Positions 1-10,100 of a DNA stretch of 64,000 nucleotides are shown here, piece after piece. The stretch lies in assembly GCA_017307505.1 (NCBI GenBank), contig JAFKEE010000034.1, positions 62,001 to 126,000 on the forward strand. The letters are read 5' to 3'. Below the pieces are notes generated by a model. That model was not told the origin of the DNA. It saw only the letters and a list, made by a program, of their open reading frames with translations, and ran no database searches. The stretch comes from Acidobacteriota bacterium (GTDB lineage: Bacteria > Acidobacteriota > Terriglobia > Bryobacterales > Bryobacteraceae). Position numbers and translations under genes: made by a program. Numbering within the stretch: position 1 is the first letter of the stretch; the number at the start of each line of letters is the position of its first letter.

Positions 1-1419
1 GCCGCGTTCGGCGTCCGCCCGTTTCTCTATTTCTGGCCGGGCAGCATGCCTCGTGTGGACGAGATCCGGCTCGACTGGCGCGTCGTGCTGGCGGCGGTGG
101 GCGTCTCGCTGGCCTGCGGCTTCCTCTTCGGCCTGATGCCTGCGTTGCGGGCTCCGTCGCGCGGTCTGGACCGTTCCCTCCGCGCCGGCGGCCGGACGTT
201 GTCTGGAGCCTCGCGCCGCGTCCACGGCGGCTTCGTGATTGTCCAGTTGGCGTTGGCGGTGGTCCTGCTGGTTTCGGCGGGCATGCTGGGCCGGACCCTG
301 CTGCGGCTCTCGGCGTTGGATCCAGGCTTGAACATCAGGAACGTTCTGGTGACGCGAATGGCGCTGTCGCCAACCGCGGTGACGGAGCCCGCGAAGATGC
401 GGTCCAATTGGCGCGATGTGCTCGATCGTGCGCGCCAGGTGCCCGGCGTGGAGGCAGTCTCGCTGGTCGATACGGTACCCATGCGGGAAGGGAACAACCA
501 ATTGGGATACGCCGCCACTCCGGGAGTGACGGCGCCTAATGACCTGAATCTCGCGCTGGCGACCAGTGTAACGCCGGATTACCTGAACGTGATGGGGATT
601 GCACTGCGCGCGGGCCGGTTTTTCACCGAGGAGGACCGGCTGGATAGTGCTCCGGTGATCGTGATCGATGAGGTGATGGCGCAGCGGGCGTTTCGCGGTC
701 AGGAGGCGGTCGGCAGGCATCTGTGGATTCCGGATATGTCCGCGAGCGCCCTGCTGGTGGTGGGCGTGGTGAGCCATGTCAGGCACTGGGGACCGGCGAT
801 CGACGATCAGGCCAGTGTGCGGGCTCAGTTCTACTATCCATTCGCCCAGGTGCCGGATCGCTTGGTGCGGCGCTGGTCCGAGCTGATGTCGGTGGCCGTG
901 CGCACCAACCGGCCGCCCATGAGTGTGGTGGAGCCTTTGACGAATGCGGTTCGTGGTTCCACGGGCGACCAGGTGCTGTACGAGATCCGGACGATGGAGC
1001 AACTCGCCACCAGCATGCTGGCGCGGCAGCGTTTCCTATTGTTCCTGTTCGGACTCTTCGCCGGACTGGCCCTGCTGCTGGCCTGCATCGGGATCTACGG
1101 CGTGATGGCCTATCTCACGGGCCGGCGTGTGCCGGAGTTCGGCGTTCGCATCGCGATGGGCGCTACGGCGGCCGATCTGTTGCGGTTGGTTCTCCGGCAG
1201 GGTTTCGGCATGATCGCGGCGGGGGTTGTCCTCGGTCTCGCCGCCGCGTGGGGCGCTATGCGGCTGCTGCAGCATCTGGTGGACGGCGTGCAGCGCACGG
1301 AGCCGGCCACCCTGCTGGCGATGACAGGGCTGCTGGTGGCCGCCGCGCTGTTCGCCACGTATGTGCCGGCCCGGCGAGCCAGCCGGATTGATCCCGTCGG
1401 GGCTCTGCGGCAGGAGTAG
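1..1419 (+). CDS. ABC transporter permease, ADOP (FtsX/MacB) family, C-terminal part
   Basis: The frame is open from base 1, so the gene begins left of the window; 472 codons are visible. Hydrophobic segments appear near window residues 25-45 and 78-100, then a long soluble region typical of a MacB-type periplasmic core domain, then three membrane segments at the end. The last residues (PARRASRIDPVGALRQE) match the usual end of FtsX-domain permeases. The arrangement, the end of one FtsX unit followed by a core domain and a second FtsX unit, fits the duplicated orphan permeases of Acidobacteria, which have no ATPase encoded beside them. Substrate unknown; family members are usually called macrolide/antimicrobial efflux permeases by homology only. 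Family call is firm, substrate is not. Confidence 0.9.
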   Translation, partial: AAFGVRPFLYFWPGSMPRVDEIRLDWRVVLAAVGVSLACGFLFGLMPALRAPSRGLDRSLRAGGRTLSGASRRVHGGFVIVQLALAVVLLVSAGMLGRTLLRLSALDPGLNIRNVLVTRMALSPTAVTEPAKMRSNWRDVLDRARQVPGVEAVSLVDTVPMREGNNQLGYAATPGVTAPNDLNLALATSVTPDYLNVMGIALRAGRFFTEEDRLDSAPVIVIDEVMAQRAFRGQEAVGRHLWIPDMSASALLVVGVVSHVRHWGPAIDDQASVRAQFYYPFAQVPDRLVRRWSELMSVAVRTNRPPMSVVEPLTNAVRGSTGDQVLYEIRTMEQLATSMLARQRFLLFLFGLFAGLALLLACIGIYGVMAYLTGRRVPEFGVRIAMGATAADLLRLVLRQGFGMIAAGVVLGLAAAWGAMRLLQHLVDGVQRTEPATLLAMTGLLVAAALFATYVPARRASRIDPVGALRQE

Positions 1420-1594
1420 GGCTGGCTTGCGCGGCCCGGCGGCTTCGTCATGCCAAAGACCCGGAACGGTGACGGATTCAGCATCTTGAGGGTGGGTGAC
1501 GGTGTGAGCGGCGAGTGGTCTGGCAATGCGCTGCGACTGGTTAAGAACAACCCTCCCGGATCTTCAAACACGCCCACTGCAGCACCTTGCTACG

Positions 1595-2620
1595 ATGGCA
1601 AAGTCTATGCGCATCGCAGTGGTCGGCCTTGGCTTCATGGGACTCACCCATCTGAAAGCCTACAAACGAATCCCCGGCGTCGAGATCGGCGCCGTAAGCT
1701 GTAATGATCCAAAGGTCCTGGCCGGAGATCTATCCTCCATCCAGGGCAACCTCGACGTGGCCGGCGAAGCGGTCGATTTTCAATCGGCCCAGAAGTTCGC
1801 CGACGCCCTCGAATGTGTGCGCGAAGCAGACGTAGACGCCGTGGACCTCTGCCTGCCCACGGCCATGCACGCACCCATCGCCATCGCGGCTCTGCGCGCC
1901 GGCAAACACGTGCTGGTCGAGAAGCCCATGGCGCTGGATGCCGCGCAATGCGACGAGATGATGGCTGAGGCCGAGAAGGCCGGACGCCTGTTGATGAGCG
2001 CCCAGGTTTTGCGCTTTTTCCCCGCCTACATTCCGCTGATCGAAGCGGCCCAGGCCGGCAAACTCGGCGAGCCGCGCCATGCGCTGTTCCGCCGCCGCTG
2101 CGCCGCCCCCGGCTGGAGCGCCTGGCTTACGAACAAATCCACCTCCGGCGGCGGCGTCTTCGACCTGCTGATCCACGATGTCGATATGGCGCTGGTTTGC
2201 TTCGGCATGCCGAGCGCGGTCTCCGCTACGGGCTACGAGGATCTGCCCTCGGGCGTCGACATGCTCACCGCGCAGCTTCACTATCCGTCGGGCTTTGCCG
2301 TCACCATTACAGGCGGCTGGCACCTGCCGTCCAACTATCCGTTCTCGATGGAGTACACCGTCGTCGGCCAGGATGCGGCTATCGAATACAGCTCGGCCGG
2401 ACGTCCGCCGCATTGGTATGGACGCGGCGAGGAGCGGGCCCTGCCGCTTTCCGACGTCGACGGGTATCAGGCGGAAATCGAGTATTTCGTCCACTGCATT
2501 CAGACCGGCTCGAAGCCGGAGCGCTGCACTCCGCAGTCCTCGGCCGATGCCGTGAAATTGACCCGGCTTCTGGAAGAGGCACGGGTCCGTCAAGGAGAGA
2601 TCTTGCCATGTCAACTCTGA
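1595..2620 (+). CDS. Gfo/Idh/MocA family NAD(P)-dependent oxidoreductase
   Basis: A 341-residue enzyme with the N-terminal Rossmann nucleotide-binding motif (AVVGLGFMG, residues 7-15) and the family EKP motif near residue 109, followed by the C-terminal alpha/beta substrate domain. Such enzymes oxidise or reduce sugars and inositols. The next gene starts inside its last codons (13-nt overlap) and encodes a sugar isomerase-like TIM barrel, so the two probably act on one sugar or inositol. No Shine-Dalgarno sequence precedes the ATG at 1595; a TG-C-TACGAT box at 1588-1596 overlaps it, which makes the ATG at 1607 (MRIAVVGLG) a good alternative, possibly leaderless, start. Substrate cannot be told from sequence. 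Confidence 0.9.
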   Translation: MAKSMRIAVVGLGFMGLTHLKAYKRIPGVEIGAVSCNDPKVLAGDLSSIQGNLDVAGEAVDFQSAQKFADALECVREADVDAVDLCLPTAMHAPIAIAALRAGKHVLVEKPMALDAAQCDEMMAEAEKAGRLLMSAQVLRFFPAYIPLIEAAQAGKLGEPRHALFRRRCAAPGWSAWLTNKSTSGGGVFDLLIHDVDMALVCFGMPSAVSATGYEDLPSGVDMLTAQLHYPSGFAVTITGGWHLPSNYPFSMEYTVVGQDAAIEYSSAGRPPHWYGRGEERALPLSDVDGYQAEIEYFVHCIQTGSKPERCTPQSSADAVKLTRLLEEARVRQGEILPCQL

Positions 2621-3453
2621 CTCTGAAGGACCGTGAAGTCGGTATCTTCTTCTGGGCCGAGCCCGACGCTCTGGCCACCCTGCGCACGGTGAAGTCGTGT
2701 GGCGTCGTTTCGGGCCAGTTGGCCATCGATGGCACCGTGCAGCTCACGCCGGAGACGACTGCTGCCTGGAAAGCCGCGATCGCCGCTGAGGACTTCCACG
2801 TCTTCACTGTCTTTGCCGCCTATGAAGGCGAGAGCTATGCCGATATTCCGACTGTGGTCCGCACCGTGGGCTTCATGCCGGCCGATATGCGCGCGGCTCG
2901 GGAACTGCGCACCCGTCAGGTGATCGACTTCGCCGCCGCCCTGGGCGTGAAGAGCTTCGGCTGCCACGTGGGTTTCATTCCCCACGACCCGACGCACCCC
3001 GAATACATCGCCGTCCGCGACCTGGTTCGCCGAATCGCTGACTATGCAGCTACGTTTGGGATGACTTACTGCCTGGAAACAGGTCAGGAACCCGCCGATC
3101 AACTGCTGGCCTTCTTCGGTGACGTGGATCGTTCGAACGTCAAGATCAACTTTGATCCGGCCAATATGATTCTGTACGGTTCAGGCGAACCGATTGCGGC
3201 CTTCGAACTTCTGGCCAGCCACGTCATCAGCGTGCATGGCAAGGATGGCGACTGGCCGGATCCCGCCCAGCCTGGCTCGCTGGGCACGGAACGGATTCTC
3301 GGCGAAGGTTCGGTGAATATTCCCAAGTTCATGGCGACCCTGCGCGAGAAAGGCTACAACGGGCCCGTCTGCGTGGAGTCCGGTGTTCACGGCGAAGAGC
3401 AGCGCTGGCAGACTCTCAGCAATGCGGTGAAACTGCTCAATAGCCTGCGGTAA
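2608..3453 (+). CDS. Sugar phosphate isomerase/epimerase-like TIM barrel (AP endonuclease 2 family)
   Basis: A 281-residue xylose-isomerase-like TIM barrel. Acidic and histidine metal ligands stand where the family has them: Glu in CLETGQE (about 156), Asp in NFDPAN (about 182), His in SVHGKDG (about 210) and Glu in CVESGVHG (about 257). The start is set by an AAGGAGAG ribosome site at 2592-2599 and gives a 13-nt overlap with the preceding Gfo/Idh/MocA gene, so the two are translated together. Likely role: isomerisation or epimerisation of a sugar, keto-sugar or inositol derivative produced by its neighbour. The specific substrate is not visible. A strong hairpin terminator follows at 3471-3520. 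Confidence 0.88.
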   Translation: MSTLTLKDREVGIFFWAEPDALATLRTVKSCGVVSGQLAIDGTVQLTPETTAAWKAAIAAEDFHVFTVFAAYEGESYADIPTVVRTVGFMPADMRAARELRTRQVIDFAAALGVKSFGCHVGFIPHDPTHPEYIAVRDLVRRIADYAATFGMTYCLETGQEPADQLLAFFGDVDRSNVKINFDPANMILYGSGEPIAAFELLASHVISVHGKDGDWPDPAQPGSLGTERILGEGSVNIPKFMATLREKGYNGPVCVESGVHGEEQRWQTLSNAVKLLNSLR

Positions 3454-3470
3454 TCACCACGTCATATCTC

Positions 3471-3520
3471 AGTGGCCGTACCTGGCGGGGATCTCGTCAG
3501 GCACGGCCACTTTCGTTTTC
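3471..3520 (+). terminator. Rho-independent terminator after the oxidoreductase/isomerase pair
   Basis: A perfect 9-bp stem (AGTGGCCGT at 3471-3479 with ACGGCCACT at 3503-3511) is extended by an inner CCTG/CAGG stem and followed by TTTCGTTTT. It lies 18 nt after the stop codon of the isomerase gene. Confidence 0.8.
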
Positions 3521-3594
3521 AGGCGTGTACTCTGCCCTGCAATGGCGCATGCATGGGGTTCGCATGCCATAGCTCTAAAGAGCCGGGCGCTGCC

Positions 3595-3603
3595 TGATAC
3601 AAT
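3595..3603 (+). promoter_or_regulatory. Extended -10 promoter for the Tat-exported oxidoreductase
   Basis: TG-A-TACAAT is an extended -10 element. Predicted transcription start about 3610, just before the AAGGAG ribosome site at 3612-3617. No clear -35 element. Confidence 0.5.
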
Positions 3604-3625
3604 GAGCGCGCAAAGGAGACTCACG

Positions 3626-5050
3626 ATGTTAGATCAAACAACTCGCAGGTTCTTTCTCGGAGCCCTGACCGCTGCGTCGTCAGCGCGCGTATGGGGCGCC
3701 AATGATAAGGTGAATGTCGGCATCGTGGGCCTCGGCGGCCGCGGCAGCAGCCATCTCAACACCTACACCGGCCTGGCCGAAGCACAGGTGGTGGCTCTCT
3801 GCGATGTAAACCAGGCTGCACGCGAGAAGGCGCAGGCGACATTGGTGCGCAAAAGCCTGGAAAAAGCAGCCGAGTTTGAAGATATGCGGCAGATGTTTGC
3901 CGATCCCAAGGTCGAGGCTGTTTCCATCGCCACGCCCAATCACTGGCATGCGCTCTCCGCGATCTGGGCGATGAAAGCAGGCAAGGATGTCTATGGAGAG
4001 AAGCCAGCCTGCTACAACATCCATGAAGGCATGCGGATGATCCAGGTGCAGCGCGAAACCAAGCGCATTATGCAGGTGGGCTCGCAGCACCGCAGCCTGC
4101 CCTTCAAGATCAAGGCGATCGCCGCTCTGCAGCAGGGTCTGATCGGCAAGCTGTACATGACTAAGGCCCTCTGCTATAAGCTGCGGCCTTCGATCGGCCA
4201 CACTCCGGATAGCCCCACGCCGCCTGGCGTGAACTGGGACCTGTTTCTGGGACCTGCGCCGATGCGGCCCTTCAACCAGAAGCGGTTCGCGTATTTCTGG
4301 CACTGGTTCTGGGACACCGGCAACGGCGATATCGGGAATCAGGGTGTGCATGAGACCGGCATCGCGCGCTGGGCTCTTGGCGACCCCATCTGGCCGAAGA
4401 CGGCGATGGCGTTCGGCGGCAAGTTCGGCATTGATGACGACACCGAAACACCCAACACCTTGACGGCAGGTTTTAGCTACGGCAACGAACAGCTCGTCAT
4501 CGAGGTGCGCGGCAAGATGACCAACGGGGAAGGCGTGCGGCAGGCGCGCGTTGTGACGGCCGGACCGATGGCCGGCCCGCGAGGCGGCGGCCGTCCCGGT
4601 GGAGGCCCACCGCCGGCCGGAGCGCCTCCGGACGCTCCTGCTCCGACCCAGGTGGGGCCGGCGGGCAATCCGCTCAATGTCGGTGTCGGCAATCTCTTCT
4701 ATGGCAGCGACGGCTGGGCGGCGATGAGCGACCAGGGCTTCCAGGCGTACAAGGGTGACTCCAGCGAACTGGTCATGGAGGAGAGGCCCGAACGGGGCCG
4801 CGGGGGCGATTCCACGGGGCTCCACATGCAGAATTTCCTGGCCTGCGTGAAGTCGAGGCAGGAAAAGGACCTGCACGATCCCATCAGCAATGCGGTGCCC
4901 AGCGCCAATCTCTGCCATCTGGCGAATATCAGTTATCGAGTCGGCCGTGTGCTGAAGATCGAGGCGGGCCCGGTTCCGAAGTTCACGGGTGATGCAGAAG
5001 CGGCAAAGATGATCACTCGGCCGGTTTACCGCAAGCCTTACGAAGTGTAG
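3626..5050 (+). CDS. Tat-exported Gfo/Idh/MocA family oxidoreductase with a Gly/Pro-rich insert
   Basis: A 474-residue protein. The start at 3626 is chosen from AAGGAG at 3612-3617; it gives a twin-arginine leader (TTRRFFLGAL, residues 5-14), so the protein is exported folded, probably with its nucleotide bound. The mature part has the Rossmann motif VGIVGLGGRG, a GEKP motif and the C-terminal substrate domain. This group includes secreted glycosidase-like and dehydrogenase-like members that use NAD(H) as a bound cofactor. Residues about 312-346 form a low-complexity Gly/Pro/Ala stretch (GGGRPGGGPPPAGAPP and onward) that interrupts the C-terminal domain and is not part of the usual fold. It stands alone between a terminator upstream and an empty region downstream. 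Confidence 0.9.
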   Translation: MLDQTTRRFFLGALTAASSARVWGANDKVNVGIVGLGGRGSSHLNTYTGLAEAQVVALCDVNQAAREKAQATLVRKSLEKAAEFEDMRQMFADPKVEAVSIATPNHWHALSAIWAMKAGKDVYGEKPACYNIHEGMRMIQVQRETKRIMQVGSQHRSLPFKIKAIAALQQGLIGKLYMTKALCYKLRPSIGHTPDSPTPPGVNWDLFLGPAPMRPFNQKRFAYFWHWFWDTGNGDIGNQGVHETGIARWALGDPIWPKTAMAFGGKFGIDDDTETPNTLTAGFSYGNEQLVIEVRGKMTNGEGVRQARVVTAGPMAGPRGGGRPGGGPPPAGAPPDAPAPTQVGPAGNPLNVGVGNLFYGSDGWAAMSDQGFQAYKGDSSELVMEERPERGRGGDSTGLHMQNFLACVKSRQEKDLHDPISNAVPSANLCHLANISYRVGRVLKIEAGPVPKFTGDAEAAKMITRPVYRKPYEV

Positions 5051-5360
5051 TTGAAGGTTGATCCCGCAGCCGGCGGTGAGGCCGGCGGGTTGGTCGTTGG
5101 GCCATAGAGGCCATTGCGACCGCATGCAATTGGGGCTCTGCTCCGCATCCGTCTTCCTGCAGACGGATGCGGGGTGGCGGCCCGGGCTGTCTGCTTCGCC
5201 GGGACCGCTGCGATCGATTGCTGCTTTCATCGTCCGGGTTTGGCGGCACCGGGCTCCCGATTCCGCATTTTCTTCCCCGCGGCACTCAGCAGAATCCCTC
5301 TCGTCTTTTCGGAAAAGAACCTGATTCTGCGTTCAATCATCCAGCTGATATGCTCGCCCC
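5051..5360. other. Intergenic region, 310 bp, no gene seen
   Basis: No convincing coding frame. A GC-rich hairpin (GCCGGC at 5069-5074 with GCCGGC at 5081-5086, flanked by CC/GG pairs) just after the preceding stop codon could terminate transcription but lacks a T-run. The end of the region holds the TG-A-TATGCT box of the next gene. Confidence 0.6.
5346..5354 (+). promoter_or_regulatory. Extended -10 box placed for leaderless transcription
   Basis: TG-A-TATGCT ends 6 nt before the ATG at 5361, which would place the transcription start on or next to the start codon. No Shine-Dalgarno sequence is present. Confidence 0.45.
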
Positions 5361-6200
5361 ATGTTCTCCTGGCTTCGGCGAAAATCAGCCAAAATACCCA
5401 TGAATACAATCCGTGATCTGCCCCGAGCCGGAGAGAATCCCGCGAATCCGGGTGTGACCGCCGAAGCGAATTGGACGTTCCAGGATGGCGTGCGCTCGTG
5501 GGACGAGCATATGGATCTGCTCACAACGCTCCGGCTGCTGCTGGAAGAGCGCGGCCGCTCTGTGAGGATGGAGGGTCCGATGCTGATCGACACCGACTCG
5601 AGCCTCTCTTTGAGGCCGCTCCTGTCGTCCATGGAGCCGGTTCACAAAGGCGGTGTGAATACGTCAACCACCATCGAAGTAAAGCATCCTGCCCGAATTC
5701 AATCGCCCATCTTCGAATACCAGCATTCCAGCGGCCCGGACCTGGAGCACTCGTTCAGGGAAGGATTCGGCCAGTGGTACGACACCGATTTCGTGACCCT
5801 GCTGGAGGCGATGCTCGAAGAGGCGGTGGATTGCGCTGAACTGGTGCTCGAGTCCAGCCAGCAGGAGCCTTCCTGGAGCCGGCGGGTGACGCTGGGTTTG
5901 CCATTGCGCATGGCCTCGCCGGTCCCTCAACCTCCGCTGGAGCAGACCGGACATGAGTTCTGTTCCTGCTGCCTCTTTACCAGTTCCGTCGAGTCATTCC
6001 GGCCTCTGCTCGAATCGCACGGCTTCTTTGCGCTGCGGCTCTACGCTGCTCGCAAGCCCGATGGATCCTGCCTGGCGGACTGCCGCGTCAACGGTGTGCC
6101 GCATCCTGAAGGACAGCAGGCTCTGCTGCAATACGCAAAGAGTTGGCCGGGTTCGGGCCTGGAATACCGCAAGCAGTACATCCTCATTCAGGACAAGTGA
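5361..6200 (+). CDS. DUF6348-like protein of unknown function
   Basis: A 279-residue soluble protein without signal peptide or membrane segment. It resembles my recollection of DUF6348 proteins, through an FEYQHSSGPDLEHSF block (about 121-135) followed by GFGQWYDTDFVTLLEAMLEE, and a late EFCSCC segment near 203-208; this assignment is from memory and not checked by search. No catalytic motif is recognisable. The gene is single, between an empty intergenic region and the convergent VWA gene. The start is the first ATG after an extended -10 box and is probably leaderless. Confidence 0.7.
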   Translation: MFSWLRRKSAKIPMNTIRDLPRAGENPANPGVTAEANWTFQDGVRSWDEHMDLLTTLRLLLEERGRSVRMEGPMLIDTDSSLSLRPLLSSMEPVHKGGVNTSTTIEVKHPARIQSPIFEYQHSSGPDLEHSFREGFGQWYDTDFVTLLEAMLEEAVDCAELVLESSQQEPSWSRRVTLGLPLRMASPVPQPPLEQTGHEFCSCCLFTSSVESFRPLLESHGFFALRLYAARKPDGSCLADCRVNGVPHPEGQQALLQYAKSWPGSGLEYRKQYILIQDK

Positions 6201-6250
6201 CGAGCGCAAGAGGGAGCGCCCAGCCGCCGTGTGTGCCGTTCCCCCCGTCG

Positions 6251-7105
6251 CTATTCGGCGAAATAGCCTTCCTTGCACCGCACCCGGAAGCGGCCATCGG
6301 TCTTGACGGAGACCCGGATGGGACGCCACTCCCCCGTGCCGATGGTCGGCGGATAGTAGGCCAGCATGTAGGTGTACTTCAGGTCGGATGCGATGGCCAG
6401 GAAGATCTCGTCCATCTGGGACGACTTCTGCGCGCGGAACAGCTGCCCTCCGGTTTTATCCGCCAGCACTTCCAGCGTCTTCATCAGTTTTGTGGCGTTT
6501 AGCGCTTCTCCCTGAGCCACGACATAGACTGGCACGCCCGTCTTGCGGGCGCGGAGCGACGCCGTTTCCAGGTTCAGGACGCTGGAGTTGTCCGCGCCGT
6601 CGGTGAAGACCACCACCGCCTTCTTGCCCGGGCGGGCATGGAGTTCCTGTGAGACGCGCGTGAGGGCATCGAACAGGGCCGTACGGCCTTCGGCGCGGGT
6701 CCGCCGGACGGCCAGTTTGGCCGCGCGCTTGTCGCGGGTGAACTCCTGCAGGCGTTCGAGGCTGCCCGCGAAACCGTACACGGCCACCTGGTCTTCGGCC
6801 CGCAGCTGATCGATGAGCAGGCTGATCGCATTCTTGACCGCCGGAAGCGAATCCCGCATGCTGCCGGTGGTATCTATCACGATGGTGAGCGCCAGTCCGT
6901 CGGTGCTAGCCTCAAATTTCTCGATTCGTTGTGGACGGCCGCCGTCGAGGATGTCAAATTCTTGCTCCTTGAGTCCGCCGATGCGGTGATCCTGTCTGTC
7001 GAAGACCGTGGCATAGACTTCCACCAGGCGCGAGGTGACGCGAAAGGTGGGCGTCTGATCCTGCGCCTGCAGCAGCACGAGTGGAATGAGTAGGATCCGT
7101 TTCAT
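6251..7105 (-). CDS. VWA-domain protein, acidobacterial VWFA-related type
   Basis: A 284-residue exported protein: signal peptide (MKRILLIPLVLLQAQ), an N-terminal beta domain (about 18-65) with the typical wording of this family (VSRLVEVY-like, GLKEQEFDILDGG), then a von Willebrand A domain with an intact MIDAS motif DTTGSMRDS (about residue 77) and a later TDGAD loop. Such domains bind protein ligands through a metal ion, in the periplasm or on the outside. The ATG overlaps the stop codon of the giant TPR gene by 4 nt (ATGA at 7102-7105), so the two are translationally coupled and probably work together. Ligand and process unknown. Confidence 0.9.
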   Translation of the reverse strand: MKRILLIPLVLLQAQDQTPTFRVTSRLVEVYATVFDRQDHRIGGLKEQEFDILDGGRPQRIEKFEASTDGLALTIVIDTTGSMRDSLPAVKNAISLLIDQLRAEDQVAVYGFAGSLERLQEFTRDKRAAKLAVRRTRAEGRTALFDALTRVSQELHARPGKKAVVVFTDGADNSSVLNLETASLRARKTGVPVYVVAQGEALNATKLMKTLEVLADKTGGQLFRAQKSSQMDEIFLAIASDLKYTYMLAYYPPTIGTGEWRPIRVSVKTDGRFRVRCKEGYFAE

Positions 7106-10100
7106 TGTTTCTCCAGCAGCCAGGCTGCGCCCAGTCCGTGCCAGGCCTTGAGGGCAGAAGCCCAATCGTTGTAATCGATCATCTGGAGCGTGCCGAAGGC
7201 CTTTTCCATAAGGGTTTCGGCATCGGCGGCCAACCGCAGCGGATCGATGCCTTCGTGGTCGGCGAACCAGGCCAGTGAAAGCTTGAATTCGGAAACCCGT
7301 TCGGAGAAGCGGTCCGGTAGCAGATAGCGGGCGTAGTCTTCGTAGGGAGGTAAGGGTTCGAAGCACGGGATGGAATAACCGTGGATAAAGAGAGGAACCT
7401 GTCCAAGCAGGCTATGTCGGTGGACGGTCGAGGTGGCATGCCGGAGGGCCGGCCAGAGGGGCGAAGACCACGGAGCCTCCGCCGGGTAAGCGGCAGCCAG
7501 CCGGTCGCCCAGCCAGTAGAGATCGCTCAGCGACAGAACCTCCCACGCCGGGGCGACCTCGCCGGCCGTCAGCGCGGCCAGTAGCCGGCTGCGGCGGTTG
7601 GGCGCGATCAGGCCGACCGTCGCTGTTTCGAGCGATTCGCGAACGCCGCTGTTGCGCGAGGATTCCACCACCCACTCCCTGCCGGCCAGCACCCGGAGCT
7701 TGAAACTGCGCAGGTCCTCCACACGAAGCTGCCACAGGGGTGTGGATCTCACCGCGGCCGTCTGCATCACCTGAACGTTTTCATTGCTCACGCTGGAACC
7801 GGCCCGGCCGGCACGGGCGATGCGGCCAGCGGTGTAGGCGAAGCCGGCCATGGAGCCGCGAGCGAAACTGCCCACGCTGTCGGAGCTGATCTCGAACTCC
7901 GCGGGTGGGAACCAGGTGGTCTTCTTCGTGGTTGTATCCAACTCGATGAACTGGTGCTTTCGAACAAGCAGGGCGTCTTCGGCCGCCGCAAGGTCAGAGG
8001 GCCGGAGGAAATAGGCATAATCGAGCGACAACGCCGCCAGGGCCAGCGGGGCGGCCAGTTCCTGCAGCAACTGGCGTGACAGCTTCTCGAACTCCTTGGG
8101 GTTCGGCTTCTTCCTGGCGGCCTGCTTCCTGACTTCAGCCAGCAAGCGCGCGCCACCCAGTGCGCAGTACAGTTCGACAGTCTGCCGGATTTCGCTTCGG
8201 GGTTTCTGTGTCTTGGAAAATTCGACGCGGGGCAGGGCCGCAAAGCTCTTCTCCAGGGCCGTGGCGTTCTCCAGCGGATTGCGGGGCAACTCCTTAGCCT
8301 GTCTGACCATCCCGAGCAGTTGGGCCAGATCGGGCGCCTGCTGCGCCCGGAGCACTTTCCGGATCTCGTCGCGCCGGCCTAGTTGGGCTGGACCAGCCAG
8401 GGCATCGATCCACCAATCCCGCCCTTCCGGGACACCGGCGCGGGTCTTCGCCTGCCGCTGAGCCAGGTCCAGCACCGTGGCGGAGGACTCACTCCACTGG
8501 TCAGGGGTCGCTGCTCCGCCCAGCCTCTCGCACAGTTCACTGAACAAGGCCGAGGCCTCGGCGATGGTGAGAGCTTCATGCCGGGCCAGCAGGTCGAGCA
8601 GTTCCGCCACTCCGTAGAAGTGAGCCAGGAACTGATTCGCCTCGATGTCCGGCATAAGCTTCACACGGGCCGCCAGGCGTATAAACCGGATGAAGTCTTT
8701 TTCGTGCAGTTCGGTGAGGCTGGTGAAGTAGGGGTAGGCTCCTTCGCAATCGGAGAGGCTTTGCGCGAGCAGCAGGGCCTCAGGTTCGGTCAAAGGGGTG
8801 GCCCGCTTGGCATCGATCCGAGCCACTGCCAGGAAGTTATCCACCTGAGAGACTTTCTGGTCGCCGGCCTCATAGCGGCGCCGGGCCATGCGGATGAGCA
8901 CTTCGTCCTCTGAAGCGGGAGCCACCGCTTTGTCCACCTTGCGCATCATGCGCTGGGTCTTCTCGAGTGTCGAGGCGCCCCGCGCCACCGTCCAGACCTC
9001 GGCGCTGCCGGGCCAGTTCACCGTTCCGTCCGGGGCAATGGGGATCTCCCGCAGGAACTCAAGGAACGACGCCTCGCGGGTCCGCTTGGCGGCTCCGGGT
9101 TTCATCTCCGGAGAGTCTTTGAACAGCGCGTAGTAAGCGGCCGCTCGTTGGGCATTGCGTGTGAAGAAGGCCTGGTGCAGGCGGTCCAGTTGAGTCAGGT
9201 TCGCGAAGAAGGCAAGCAGCTTGCCGTTGTCCTGCTGAAGGAGCTTCGTGTAGAACTGCACGGGATCCAGCACATCGGCCTGCGCCAGGATCTTCCAGAC
9301 GGGCCGGGCGGCGGGGCCGCCTGGAACGATCACTTCACCCTGGCCATTCAACGCGAAGGCAGGCCCGTAGGCAAGCAACAGGTCCGCATATTTCTCACTG
9401 GCCAGGGTCCGCAATCCCACTCGTTTTGCCAGCAGTTCCGCGGCACGCGGTTCCGCGGAGGCAAGGCCGGCATAGAGCCTGGCGACACCGGGTTCACGCA
9501 CAAGCAGTTCAGAGAAACCGCCACCGGGTGCGCCCTTGGGTGCGAACTCCCTCATCCAGGCAGCTTGTCCAAGCAGCACGGGAGCCCAACCGATATCGAC
9601 TTCCAGATCGTAGTCTTTCCCGGCTTCGACCACCTCCACCATCTCGACCGGATCGAGGCCCAGGGCGGACAGCAACTCCTGCTTCCGGGCCTGCTCCTTC
9701 TTCTCTCCGGCATCCAGCGAGATCTTGTTCCTGTTCACCTTCAGGCGGTAGCCGAGTAACTCAACCACGCGCTCAGCAGCCTTGCGGGCGGCCGAGTCCT
9801 TCGTGGAGAGAGTGATGACATAGTGGCCGCCCTTCACCTTGCCCAACGCCTGCAACTGCTGAACCTTGGCAAAGTAGCTCATCAACTCTTCGCGATAGGC
9901 TTCGGCCACGCTCTTTTCCGATGCGCCGAAGCCTTCCGCGAGTGTCCGGCTGAGCTCCTCGAAGAAGGTGGATGAGCTGAAATTGCGCTTCTTCACGCGG
10001 GCTGCAAAGGCCATGCCCGCCAGTCCGCCTGGGACCAGCCCCTCTGGTGCGCCCGCCGTCCGAGTGGACTGGGCCGTTGCTCCCGATGCGGGCTGCCCCG

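Noticed and set aside
3680-5230. Long open frame of 516 codons on the minus strand opposite the Tat-exported oxidoreductase
   Set aside because: It is antisense to a gene with clear family motifs, has no recognisable domain and no start signal; typical of GC-rich third-position shadowing.
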